Shown: positions 10,665 through 26,810 of the stretch, in pieces
Numbering within the stretch: the first letter of the stretch is position 1
Layout: the number at the start of each line of letters is the position of its first letter
Assembly: GCA_001683735.1 (NCBI GenBank)
Contig: LUGG01000001.1
Location: 310,001 to 374,000 of the forward strand
Direction: 5' to 3'
DNA length: 64,000 nt
Source: Grifola frondosa
Lineage: Eukaryota > Basidiomycota > Agaricomycetes > Polyporales > Grifolaceae
The notes under the pieces: generated by a model
The model's database searches: none
The model's input: the letters and a program-made list of their open reading frames with translations, nothing else
Told to the model about the DNA's origin: nothing
Position numbers and translations under genes: made by a program

Positions 10665-12251
10665 CTACCGGCCACCGCAGCAGTTCGCCACAACAGGAAT
10701 TGTTCCGCCACGGGGCACGCTCAAGGCATCCACGTCATCACGGGTAGCTGCCGTTCCTTCAATGATACTCGGCGATTCAACAGGGCCGCTCTTATCATCG
10801 CAGCAACCGGCACATGCGTCGCCGCAAGCACATTGCCCCTCCGGACAACCACATCCTCCCTTGCAATTGCAAACAAGCCGCGGAACCGCAACAAGGCCGA
10901 ATGCTGCGCCGCGCTCTTCTCTTTCCTTCGCTTCCCCAGAGAACAGCTGAGGCGGATATACTGTGACATTCGTCGGATCCAGCGAGGCGGTGCGCGAGGG
11001 TGGCGGCATGGGCAGTGTCGCAGCACGTGCAAAAAAAGCATCGATGAAGCTCGGAGCCGGCAAGCCGCTGGGCAGCTCCACTCCGCCAGTATGGTCCACG
11101 CAGGTGCCGCACCCATCCGCGCAGTCGTTAAAGTCCTTCGATGCGTGTTGTTGCCCGCGGTGCTCGACACAGCCAGGACAGGCACATTGCAGACCGCAGG
11201 AGCAGCTGGAGCCTGCCAGAGACGTGATCACGCTGATAGACGGAATAGTAGGGAAAGTGGGCGGCGCAAAGGACGGGGAGAGTATGGGAAGTCGGATTGG
11301 GGGTAGGTCCGGGCCTTTCGCGGGAAGCATGTGTAGAGACACCGGCCTACTACGCTTGGGATGAGGAGAGTGGGACGGTGACGGGCCCCGGGAATGGCCT
11401 CCACAGCATTCCCGTGCATGTTTCCGGTTAATTGCTTGTTCATCAGATGTGGATGGTGCGGGCACAGAATTTACTGATGGAGCAATAGGCTGAGTGCCCG
11501 CTGAAGGTCCCCGGCCGCAACACAGTGCTGCAGCTTGTGCGAGGGTCGCAAGGCCATTCGTCGTGGCTGGAGTTTGAGAAAGGGATATACTACTGGTATC
11601 GACGATGCTGTCGGGATTGAGAGCACGACATTTGCATTTCCAAACGCTCTTGCCGCAGTGACAGGGATTCAGAAGGGTATCCACTGGGAGTTGTCCTGTC
11701 AGTCACAAGATTGGTGCTCGCACGAAAGAAAGAAAACCTTTAGACCGGGGATCGGCAGGAATGGAATCCGATGAATTTCTGAAAGCGAACGCGTCCTTCA
11801 AGCCATTCGGCAAGGCTGGCGCTATAGGCTTGAATCTCGCTGCAAGAAATAAGGACCTGAGGATGAATATAACAATGTCGGACATACATTTCGCCGTAGA
11901 AGATCCTTGTGACGCCGAGAGCGGTTGAGTAAACTCGGTACTTGAGCCTGCATCAGGGTCTGCACTACAGGTACACTTTGAGTGCATCCGCTTCGTTTTC
12001 CGGAGTTCCCGGCATTTCTCGCATTGCGAGACTGGGCGGCCCTTCTTCTTGATTTCGAAAAGCGCGCGATCAGTGTGGTGGCATGCAGAGGAGCGATGTC
12101 CCTTTATGCATGACTCGCTGTTGGATTGTGAGATAACTGGGGAATAACACCCTTAGGGAAACATACCATGCGAATTTCTTATCATTGAGAAACACCTGGG
12201 TTGGGGTGAGGCAGAAATTTTACGGAAATTTCGTAGTAGACAACTCACCAT
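10665..12251 (-). CDS. Copper-fist transcription factor
   Basis: Cu-fist proteins (Ace1, Mac1, Cuf1, GRISEA type) sense copper and regulate copper genes in the nucleus. Exons 12249-12251, 12167-12195, 11888-12117, 11738-11839 and 10665-11695 give 464 aa. The Cu-fist fills the first 62 residues: MVFLNDKKFACESCIKGHRS, then C-H-H, KKGRPVSQCEKCRELRK and H-S-K-C-T-C, so all zinc ligands and the KGRP minor-groove motif are present. The C-terminal exon has cysteine clusters like copper-regulatory ones (CHCGKSVWKCKC, SSCSCGLQCACPGC, CNCKGGCGCPEGQCACGDAC). Only the ATG is in the first coding exon. A MITE begins 170 bp upstream. Activator or repressor role cannot be told from sequence. Confidence 0.93.
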
Positions 12252-12420
12252 GATTCCCTGCCTTCACAACATGCAAAAGATGAAGAAAAATGAAGACCTA
12301 CGATAAGACGGCTTGGCCGGCCTCGTTGACTGTTCCAGAGGTTGCCGACCGTCGTCTGGCTCAGGACCGTGTCACACCGATCAGTCACACTGGAGCTTGA
12401 AGAAATGTCTTTATCAATTA

Positions 12421-12483
12421 CAGCGCTTTGCATAATTCCGTGAAATACGCTAGAAAAAAAGTTTTGTTTGGTCCGGACAAATA
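12421..12483 (+). repeat. Left terminal inverted repeat of the MITE
   Basis: 63 bp that match the reverse complement of 12861-12923 at 61 positions. Similarity fades beyond it. Confidence 0.88.
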
Positions 12484-12860
12484 AAGTGACCGTGACGAGA
12501 TCATAAACAACATTTTGAGAGACTTCCTGCAGTTTCACTTGCTAATTTTTTTACCTTATGTGAATTTGACAGTATATGACACACTCTAAACGGCTTTTTG
12601 AGACCGTTGTGTATGAAATGGTGGGGGAATTGTCGCGACACAAGCTGAAGCCACTTTCGGAACAAGCCGAATAGTCACGATCACGTGCAACATGTGTCAT
12701 AATGCCCGCAGGTCATTTTTGTTCCGCATCGATATGTATGATGCTCAAAGTTATTGGAGGAAAACAGCATGATACCTCCAAGTGCACTCGAAACATGAAA
12801 TATGTTTGAAAGTATGAAACACGCTGAGAAATCCTCGTGTACCTTGCGCCACCGTGACGC

Positions 12861-12923
12861 TATTTGTTCGGACCAAACAAAACTTTTTTTCGAGCGTATT
12901 TCACGGAATTATGCAAAGCGCTG
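12861..12923 (-). repeat. Right terminal inverted repeat of the MITE
   Basis: Inverted copy of 12421-12483. Both arms happen to be open and encode the same peptide, which creates two misleading short frames that are not genes. Confidence 0.88.
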
Positions 12924-13331
12924 TAAGGTACATAGCTACTAAAAAAATACTACGATTGTCGCCATCTAAGCGTGTACGTGAACCTCCAAGTGCTCGTGCC
13001 ACGAAATTTTGCTCATATATTATATATGTATTCGCTGTATCGCGCGCTCAATGTTGGTACATACAATGTTATGATCACTCAATTGTTCGCTACACAACTA
13101 TGAATGCTCGCACACAATCATTAATCACACTCCTGCAGCTCTCCACAGGATTCTCATATTACCCCTAGGTCTGGGACATGCATTTAAAATCATCGTACTA
13201 GTTCGTAAGGGCTCTTTGAAGAATTCTCTGAACCTAAGCCAGGGTTCAGCCGCGATAACAGTCGGCACTTCCAAGTTGAAAGGTGTTAATGTATACTTGC
13301 TTCACTCCTTCAAGCTGCGATCCATCCACCT

Positions 13332-14919
13332 TCAACTAACCCAGAACGGATCATTGAGAAGTTCTTCCGCAGACGGCCTGTCATACGGGTCTAAGCGCAG
13401 GCATCTACGTAGGAAGACCGCTGTCGCCAGCACGTCTGCATCCGAGAGCCCGGGGAGCTTATGATCCCTAATTAAGTTCTCGAATGGGGTGGAAATATAC
13501 GGAGGGTTGCGTTTCAGGTAGCCTGCACCATGATCCGATCAGTATGCTAGTTAACTGACAAATGGCCACTAACCAGTCCTCCGTTTGAGATACCACGCCG
13601 CACGCCGGCTATACTTGAGCTGCTTGGGCTTAAAAAATTCGCCTGTGAAGCATATCATCTGCCAAAGATGTGCACCTGCAGCGTCAAGCCTACGATCCGG
13701 GAGACGCTGATACTTAAAGAGCCCGGCACCGACGATGAGCTCGAAAACCTACATAAAGAAACATCCTGTGAGTACGGGAAGGAGGGTGGAATGCATCGCA
13801 ATGTACGTGCAAGACAGCCAAAGGTCCATATGTCAACCTTTTCATCCCAGGGACCATTCAGAATTGTTTCTGGAGCACGTAAGGAACGCGCCGTTATCCC
13901 ATCTGTCACTTGTTCGTTCACAAACTGGGCTACAATGTAATCAGCTTAGTTCGTCGGCCGAGGAAGGATAAGCCGAGCAGACGAACCGCTCCCAAAGTCC
14001 GCTATGTAGAACTTCCGGCACATGTACATATCCAGGGAGCCAAGAAGAGGGAGCGGCTGTGAGACCGACGTCTGTACGACCTCGTCCTTCCAACTCTGCT
14101 CCGGTGGATTAAGTCTAGGGGGATCACGCGCCAGCAAAGATGGTATGTCGAGCTCCGGATCGACATCCCACATGATGTTGTCCTGCTTCAGGTCGGTATG
14201 CGCGATGCCCAGGCGGTGGAGCTGCATCAGGCCTTCGAGCACCTGGCGAAGAATGTGTTTCGCTAACGGGAGAGGTAGATTGCACATTCCAGAGGGCAGA
14301 CTCTGCTGTAGTTCGTTCACGTTTCCACCCATGACCTCAGTAACAATACATAAATGCTCGCCTTCGGAGGCGACCTTTCCAGGCATAAAGAAGTGGCCGA
14401 GAAGTCTGAGACATCGGTTCGCCTGCGCTTCCGCAAGTAGCTGAAGAATTCCGAGTTCGTGCGTGATGTCCGCTCTCTCTGCCTCCGTCGCGGAGCCGCT
14501 TAGAACCTTTATTGAGACGAACTGCGACTGACTAGCATTGCACAATGAGCGGGAAATGACCGCATGCCAAAGAACCGTACTTACGCCGCCGAGAAATAGT
14601 CTCGCGCTAACCACACGCTTGAATTCATGCCGAATCCAAACTTGCGCACGACCTCGTAGCGTGCATCCGGCCCCAAAATTTCGCCCACGACAATCCTTGG
14701 AAAGCCACAATCCTTGTACGTTGGAAATCCCAGCGGTTCCTCGATAAATTTCAGGCCTCCTACATTAATGTTTCCTGCAGCATCCACTGAAACGTGTTTC
14801 TCAGTAACGAATCGGACAGATACTATGTGTCGTGATAGCAGAGATACGGGACGTGGGCGACAAGACAAGACAAGACGAGCTAGTCCACGACCGGACTGGG
14901 AGAGCCTAAGGCAACTCAT
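13332..14919 (-). CDS. SRPK-like serine/threonine protein kinase
   Basis: Related to SR-protein kinases, a family often expanded in mushroom-forming fungi. Exons 14585-14919, 13987-14531, 13811-13929, 13574-13748 and 13332-13522 give 454 aa. Kinase features in order: glycine loop FGFGMNSSVWLA, the lysine of FVSIKVL, catalytic HTDLKQDN, DFGSAQ, RAPETILNGPWDEKVDIWTF, and C-terminal DPYDRPSAEELL. The family's split catalytic core has an insert of about 45 residues between the catalytic loop and DFG, seen here. The intron after GCL has a GC donor (13749-13810). The N-terminus is rich in Arg and Ser and could be a mitochondrial leader, but this is unproven. Substrate unknown. Confidence 0.88.
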
Positions 14920-15149
14920 AGACGCGTGAAATTAATGGACATGGCAAGGGGCAGGGCTGTTCCGATTCCAAGAGCTCGCGCACTCTCCATCGCTAACCAT
15001 ATATGGAAATCGAACCAATGACGCGCTACACGTGCATGCGTGAATGCGTGACATTTTCGTTACTTTCTGTGACTGTCGACATGAGGGGCGTGACGGTTGC
15101 ACGTAAGTAAGCAGCACGGTTAATAACTCTTTACCAAGTCCACTGCGAA
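14920..15149. promoter_or_regulatory. Divergent kinase / PRP16 intergenic region
   Basis: 230 bp between the start codons of two splicing-related genes, an SRPK-like kinase and PRP16. No motif assigned. Confidence 0.4.
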
Positions 15150-20127
<4,978 letters not shown>

Positions 20128-21362
20128 ATGTATTATTCTAGGTCCATATAATATTTGTAGGACTGCGATGGCTCGATGAAGTGTGGCGCTGACCGGGAAG
20201 TGTGAGTGATAAAGCCAGTGCTCGATAAAGATCAGTACGGCCTCTCAGACCCCATTGGGCAGTTACTACAAGGAGCGAAACTTTCGGATTCGGAACATTC
20301 GTGGCTCATCTGTCGGTTGAGATGTCGGAGGCAGATTCGGCGCAATGGAAGTACTTCAAGGCGGGTCCTGTAGATAGAATGGGGATTCCGATGCAGGCAC
20401 GCAGCGTCTAGACGGGGCGAATGTCGCGGGATAGAGATTTGGACTGTGAGTGGTTCGGAGGCAATATGTCTCGAGATGTGGCATGCATATAACCGGTCGA
20501 GTCTGAGCAGATCGAATCCAATCGCGCACATACACAGGGGCGGGCCAAAGAATACCGGTACGGTCCATGGGTCCCGCAAGGCTTGAAGAGGTGATCAACG
20601 CTTACATTGGCCGCTCCCAGTGGCTCGGATCCTTAAGGCCTTAAGTTTAAGCTTTGCATACGACGGGATCCTGTGGCGTCTGGAACTTCAATGAACGGCT
20701 CTCGACTGCCGTCATACTATATACGTCTAGAGCACCTGCTCCGCTGACGATTCTGCCAGAAGAGAGCTTAACGGCATATTTCGACATGTTCTCGAAACAT
20801 TGTAACGAGAGGCTTCGCATCGCGAGCAATTGGAGGCGGATAAAGGAGGTTCTGAAAGCCTGTTCGAGCTTAATGCTAACTTAAGTGCCGTATGCGGCGT
20901 AGTAATGTACCTTGTGTGAACATAGCACAATGTGTGACTTGCGACCCAGGTTTCATCGCGGAAGCAAAATGCAGGCTACGATTCGTCAGTCCAAGGCAAT
21001 TGCCACACGGAGCCGAGTGCTTACAGACAACGACCGAGGTCAGTCCCTGCGATTCCCCAAACATCGCACCTCCAAAGTTGGCACAACAACAAACGAAAGT
21101 CTATTGCGAGGTGTAGTACACTATAACAGCGAGTAACGACAGAAGATACAACCGAGATTAACAAGTAAGGTATAGCATACTACACAAAAGGTATACGTAT
21201 CTAACAAGAGGCCCATAGGGCCCCGAATAACGGCGGGTTAGGTATCACAGGACGGACAGTAGCGGACAAGGTATGTATGTATCAACAAGCAAGAAACGTA
21301 GAGAGCATATAGGTGCGATAAACAACACATAGCAGAACAATAAGGATACACACCACGACCAC
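20128..21362. other. 1.2 kb without a recognisable gene
   Basis: This lies between the ends of the convergent PRP16 and FYVE genes. Frames of up to about 115 codons exist on both strands, but none resembles a protein I know and none joins across good splice sites. Nothing repetitive was seen. Confidence 0.45.
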
Positions 21363-22677
21363 TTAAAATGTGGAAAACTGGAAGGGTCCGCCAATGGAGT
21401 GCGGCTCGAGCTCACGCGGAGCGCGCAGCTGGAAATCTACAAGTAACACACGCTGTCAGTGAGCAAGCGCCTGAACAAATGTTGAACCAGAAGAAAACAT
21501 ACCTCCATTAACTATAACGGGGTTAGCACGGCGGATGCGGTTCTCTTCTTCCTCCCGCTCAAGCTCCAATTCGTACGGCGCCTTGCAGCCCGGGACCCTG
21601 TGGCCTACCCACGTCGTAATGGGCTTCGGCTCCCAGCGCCCGCCGCCGTTCTTCTTGCAGATGCTGCTTGCTAACTTCAGCGGGTATGCGTCCAGCTCTC
21701 CTAACGAGAGCTCACTGTCGGCAACGTGCACGCCGGTGTTAGTGTGCGGAGCGAGTGCGGGGGTGCCCGCGCGTAAGGGAGAGGAGGGGGGCGCGGCGAG
21801 GTGTGTATGCGGCGGATAAGCGGACGGGTGGAGAGGGGGCAGCCATCGAGAGGCGTAGAGACAGAAGACGAGACAGAAGATGCGCTGGAGCGAGTGTCCC
21901 TTACGACGGAGATGGGAAGGGGAGATGTGACCGGGGAACGCGGCGTCTTGGAACCATGGAGCTGATCCCAGCATTCGTCGCACACTCTTGATTCAACAAT
22001 AGGTGATGTAGCAGACTCGAATACGGTGATGGGAACATTGCGGGGAGGATGGATGAAGCCCAGGTTGGAGGCGTCGAGGAGGGGCGTCATGCGTGCTGAG
22101 CAATCGCCGCAGAACACACCGCCACACTTTCTGCAATGCTGTGAAGGCGCAAGATACGGTTAGTACGGAGATGACATTATATTTGATAGGAGCACAAACG
22201 CACATGTCTACGCTCCCAGATAGAGAACTGCTTGCGGCAGAAGAAGACGTCACAGCGTGAGGCCTGTGAATCGGGCTATACAATCAAACGGAGATGAACT
22301 TAATCACGTGCACTGAAACAGATGGCAACGATAGAAGCCACAATATGAATCAAACCTACCTTCCAGAGACGCTTGGGCAACAGCACGGCGAGATGTTCAT
22401 TCCGTCGTGTGAGGGACATGCGGGCGCTATCCAACGAGGACGTAGAGTTCGACAGGGAGGAGACGGTGGACAAGGTGGGAGTGGAGGTCGCGGTGCCACT
22501 AGTGTCTGCAAAACAACGAATCACATGAAGTGAGCATCGGGTGTGGCACACATAGACTGCACAGAACGTACCTTGTGACGCGCTGCTCGCACACTGGTCT
22601 GCCGAATCGACCGGCAGACGGGTAAGCGGAGCAGAGAGAGAGCTAAGACCCGAAGCCAAGACGGAGGCCAAGGCCAT
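21363..22677 (-). CDS. FYVE zinc-finger protein (apparent frameshift)
   Basis: FYVE domains bind PI3P on endosomes. After a Ser/Thr-rich N-terminus (MALASVLASGLSSLS), the domain reads WKPDSQASRCDVFFC, WERRHHCRKCGGVFCGDCS and VCDECWDQLHG. The R-R-H-H-C-R signature and paired cysteines are intact; one intron (donor at 22198 region) splits RRH from HCR. A Ser/Pro-rich linker leads to a conserved-looking tail (LGELDAYPLKLASSICKKNG to GPFQFSTF). The linker changes frame at a run of six G at 21786-21791; one extra base joins the two halves. A 200-nt intron starting with a GTAAGG near 21905 could also bridge it but is far longer than its neighbours. Exact function unknown. Confidence 0.82.
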
Positions 22678-24150
22678 GATTATACAGTAGGAAGTGAAGG
22701 GGGGCGAAGTATGTTAGTTCGGAGGTGTGACGGGGGAGGGGCCTCGACGGAGGTATCGCGAGCGACAGGAAGGCATCCTCGGAGAGTTATATACGTAGAG
22801 AAGTGGCCATGCACGAATGGGCGTGAGAAGCGGGAGAGGCGTGCCCAAGCCACGGTGGCCACTTTCCTTAAGCAAATAAGCTTTACGTTGCTGCCACACC
22901 GCAACATGCCGCCTTTCGGGCACAGTTTCGGCGAAACCCTGAGTTTTCCCGGGGCTGTCTGCTGCTCTTGGGCATCTCCTCCCACCCTTCCACCAATTTT
23001 GTTCCATCCTTTCGCCAGCGCATCAACCACCAACAGACAACACCCACCCATGATCGCACCAAACACTGATCGCTGCTCTTTGCACGCTGGCCCTGTCCGC
23101 TTTCCGCGGCTGGCACGGGGTGCCCGGCGACGAACTCGAGTGCGCCACATGCGGCTATGGGAAATCGCGAGGCTCCTGATAAGCTAGCCGAAAATTATAT
23201 GCATCTCCAGGTGACATCGCTTGCCGATACACATATATGAGATAGTTCGGGCTCGGCCACTCCGATTGGGGGTTGACCATTAGCCGGCGGACGCACGCTG
23301 GACAACCCTGCCTCATCCCACGTCAATCGTTAGGTAACCTTACATTACATGAAAAAATGCCGGCACTTACATCTCCATATCCGGCCTCCTCTCCACAAGT
23401 GAGGGGCACGCCTCTACATTCCTGTACGCTGCGTGCCTCCCCACAGCGTGAAAAAAGGTAACACCGAACAGGCCTGCAGTCGCCCCAGAGTATTTTTCTA
23501 GATGTTCCTGAGGAGACCTTGCGCCCTTGCATGTCACGGCCGAGCAGACGATCCCAACGACAAGCTTGCAGGTCAAATTCGGAATTCCACGTCCGCCATG
23601 GTATGCAGGTTTTTCCTGGCATGGCTAGCTGAGGATTATAGCGACCCGCGCAGTTCGCACACGGCCGTCTACCGGGTAAGCCGCCAGAATACTTATGCCG
23701 TCTTCCGCCTCGGCACCCGGGCGTTACAGGACGACTTGACAATTCTGTGTAAGGGTTGAAGATATTTGACGGCAGAGTCCTATATTTTGATTCCCACATG
23801 TCTACCTAACAACACCCTGATAGGTTACCGGAACTCAACGGGCTCTTGCTGTCTATCAGAGAGCCTTGAGCGGATATCACCATTGAGTACCTATCATAAC
23901 GCTAACCCATTACAGCAGTTAGGGGTCCGGTCACTCACCTCGGCGTCCAACATGGAGCTTAGCGGAGCCCAAGTGTGACACTAGTGGCTTTACAGCGTTT
24001 ACGCTGCCGAACACCTCTTCCGGGTCCTTCAGTGCAGATAGCAGCCAGGCCGACAGACGTGGGGGTGATTGCGCCGCGAGCGCCGCAATAGATCGACAGA
24101 CGGCGAAAGGGCGTACGTACACTTTAGTCCCCGGGTGCGATATTCACAGA
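22678..24150. other. 1.5 kb without a recognisable gene
   Basis: Upstream of the FYVE gene and downstream of the next minus-strand gene. Overlapping frames up to about 158 codons occur on both strands at 22.7-23.2 kb, a pattern typical of GC-rich non-coding DNA. No conserved motif, RNA or repeat was recognised. Confidence 0.45.
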
Positions 24151-25861
24151 TCACATCCCGAGCCACAACCGCTCGACAACAGCCAGCAGCATTCCACGCT
24201 CCACTTCCCCCATCGTCCCGCAAAACGGATGTCCTAAACTTACTCCTCCAGCAGGGAGTGCCCCCGCGGCCTTGTGATGAGCAGTCCCACGCGTGCACCG
24301 AAGCAATGCCGACATGGTCGTATAGATAGCATCTTCCAGCAGGGCAGCCTGTTCGTCTGAGGGATCTGCGGGTAAAGATTCTGGGGACGCGGGGAGCACG
24401 CGATGCAGAACGTTGCAGAGGTACCACGCCGCGTCCTTCTTCGCCAGCCTCACGAGTCGGTTCGGAGGCTGAGGGTGCGGAGGTTGCACCCCAGCAGCGG
24501 TTGTTTCGCCGAGGTTCATGTCCGCAGCGGTGCCTCGAGACGATTCAGGATATAACTTCGCAAGTTCACGAATAGACTGCAGAGCCAAGAGACATTTGAC
24601 GTGGCGGTGGCTGTTAATAGAAAATGCACCACCAGACGTGACCAGCTCATCCAGCACTGAGATTGTTTTGTCAACGAAGGCGAAGACAATTGGTCGGATA
24701 TCGATTACGGCGTGAGACTGAGCATGCTTGCTAGTCTTGTTATCGGAGAACAGCGCAGAAAGATACTGAACAGAGAGACGAGCGAACGACGGTATGAGAG
24801 GGACAAGAATCGTCGTCGACAGTAATCCTAGCATGTTGTCGATCGCAAGGCCCCTCTCCAATCTAGCTTTCTTGCTTCGTTTCGATTTTGGCTTCGACAA
24901 GAGTGGAAAAACCGTCGTGAGCAAACGAGAAAGCAATGTCGCAAGAGCATCGAGTATTTCGACGGTGGACGATCCATACACATCTTGCGAGAGCACCGAA
25001 GTCAGCAACGAAGCGAGGGCTTCGAGAGCACTGGTTGTTGTCTCGATGAGAATATCGTCAGGAATTGCGGATTTCTCGCCAATCATTTCCAGTAGGGTGT
25101 CCAGAGTCTCTAGCGCCCCAAGTGCATTCTTTATCGAGGAACCTTGAAGTATGCTGGAGCCTGCGGGGGATTCGAGGTCAACGTCGTAACGCCGCTGGCA
25201 CGGTGCGTTGAGAAACAAGGAAAACCAGGATGTATGCGCATATATGCACCATTGCTCGCAAACATGGTCCAAACGAAGTGCATGAAAGACATACTGCTAC
25301 TGCCACCAGTCAGTATGGTCAATAATCTGGTTGGCGGGACACAGCGGTGAGGCTAGATGTGTTTGTCGATGTTTTCTTCTTCTGCTTCTTCTTGCCGCCA
25401 ACAAGGGCGGGCGACTCAGAGCGATCTTGACCGGAGGCCTGCGCCTTGCGAAGAGAATACAACTCTAACACCGGATCTCACATCAGCACGACGCCGTACG
25501 AAGAAGCTAGATGCATGTGTACCCGTTTGATCCTTCTGGTGCTTCGCCTGCAGTTCCTTCAGATTCTTCTCCAGCAGGAGTGCGCGCGCTCGCCATGGCT
25601 CGCATCCATCAGAAGGAGACCGCGACAGCGGAAATTTGGCTTGCACATCAAGGATGTATGCTGCGAAAATGCGCTCAGCCGCCTATAGTCATGATTCCAC
25701 ACGCCATCGGTACGGACCTTCGTAGGATTGGTCGATAGGCTTGTGTCGAAGAGCTGCCAAAGCCTAGCGGGCGCGTCAGTATATCAAAAGACCTACAACA
25801 CTAGAGTCTGAACTATGGCTATGCGTAGTTGGTGTGCTGGACTTGCTGAATGACCAGACAT
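24151..25861 (-). CDS. Unidentified helical protein, possibly MEI4-like
   Basis: I do not recognise this family with confidence. Spliced 5' exons read MSGHSASPAHQLRIAIVQTL, then LLWQLFDTSLSTNPTKRIF (donor GTAGGT), then a Trp/Leu-rich coiled coil (EPWRARALLLEKNLKELQ), a Lys-rich patch, and a 330-codon 3' frame rich in Leu/Ser/Thr that looks like stacked helices (IKNALGALETLDTLLEMIG, LLALQSIRELAKLYP). An N-terminal W-R-x-K-x-x-x-LE coiled coil followed by a HEAT-like helical body is how the meiotic break factor MEI4/Rec24 is built, so that is one candidate. The join between the Lys-rich part and the 3' frame (about 25300-25370) is unresolved. Existence of a gene is likely; its identity is a guess. 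Confidence 0.6.
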
Positions 25862-26810
25862 GATCGTTCCCAGGAGGATGGCCTTAGCACGACCAAAGCG
25901 GGTTCCTTGCTTCGACTGAGACTAGCGGTAGAGAAAAGAGGGTCGGCTCTGGAGGTTGATTTTGGGAACGTCCTTCGAAGGTGATGGTATCGAACGAATC
26001 GAGAATCCGAAGGCACGAAGCGCTCCGACTGGCAATCGGAGCGCGGGGAGAACGACTGTCACATAGTGACGATTGATGTCACGTCGCGCACTGGCGCGTC
26101 CGCGCGTTTGGCAGTTACTGCGCGTGTTGACGTTAGATCCCGCGGCCGGAACTTCGAGACAGTAACGTTCAGGCCCATGCCTGATGCATCCAACTGAGTG
26201 GGCCAAAGTGGGCCCGAACTAATAACAGTCATTCAGGTACAGGAAGTAGGGAAAGTCAGCCAGGGCTTTCGGATGCCGCGCATGTGGACACGAACATCTT
26301 GAGCCAAGAGCATATCCCAAATTATTCTTTCCTTTGGACAAGGATGAGCTCCCTCCTGCCAGATCATTCGCATTTCGTCGAAACGCCACGCGATATATTT
26401 AGTAGGTAAGTAATTGCTTACGCCACAAAGAATCGGGTATATGATCGGCGCCACCAGCCATTGGCCAGCCCTTGCTTCGCGGCCAACAATTTGCCGTTAA
26501 ATCGATATTGAATGGAAGTCTACATTAATATGGACTTTCAAACCCGCAAACTCGAACATCCATAAATGGCGGGTTACAACAGCCTAGCTACTGATGGCCA
26601 GACGATTACAGAACAGGTTGCAGGTTAGTCTTCACAAGCTACACGTTACGTTTACTGCAGAACTGTGCTACAATAAGCAAGACAACATGAACTGACCGCA
26701 TAACATAGGCCAACAAACACTAGGTCCAGCACGAGAGCAAATAACAACGCGTATAGTAACCGTTCGAGATAGATCCGAGTAACGAGCTTAGGATGCTGCA
26801 TGGAAACCCT
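25862..26810. other. Intergenic, no gene seen
   Basis: 950 bp between the unidentified protein's start and the stop of the PHD gene. AT content rises towards 26.5 kb. No gene, RNA or repeat recognised. Confidence 0.4.

Larger units (their letters stand above)
12421..12923. mobile_element. Tc1/mariner-type MITE, 503 bp, non-autonomous
   Basis: The element is bounded by 63-bp terminal inverted repeats with only two mismatches, at positions 32 and 56 of the repeat. It is flanked on each side by the dinucleotide TA (12419-12420 and 12924-12925). Ends read CAGCGCTTTGCATAATTCCG inwards from both sides. A TA target and CAG ends are typical of Tc1/mariner elements. The inner 377 bp has no long open frame, so this is a deletion derivative or MITE that would need a transposase from elsewhere. 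It lies between the Cu-fist start codon (170 bp away) and the 3' end of the kinase gene. Confidence 0.85.

Noticed and set aside
12245..12538. 97-codon minus frame that shares a peptide with a plus frame at 12854-13168
   Set aside because: The shared peptide is the translated inverted repeat of the MITE, not a conserved protein.
21700..21905. About 200-nt intron in the FYVE gene
   Set aside because: Possible, but much longer than its neighbours; the skipped part reads like Ser/Pro-rich coding sequence. Kept only as an alternative.
22711..23187. Long overlapping frames on both strands
   Set aside because: Several frames are open at once, typical of GC-rich non-coding DNA; no domain or consistent splicing.
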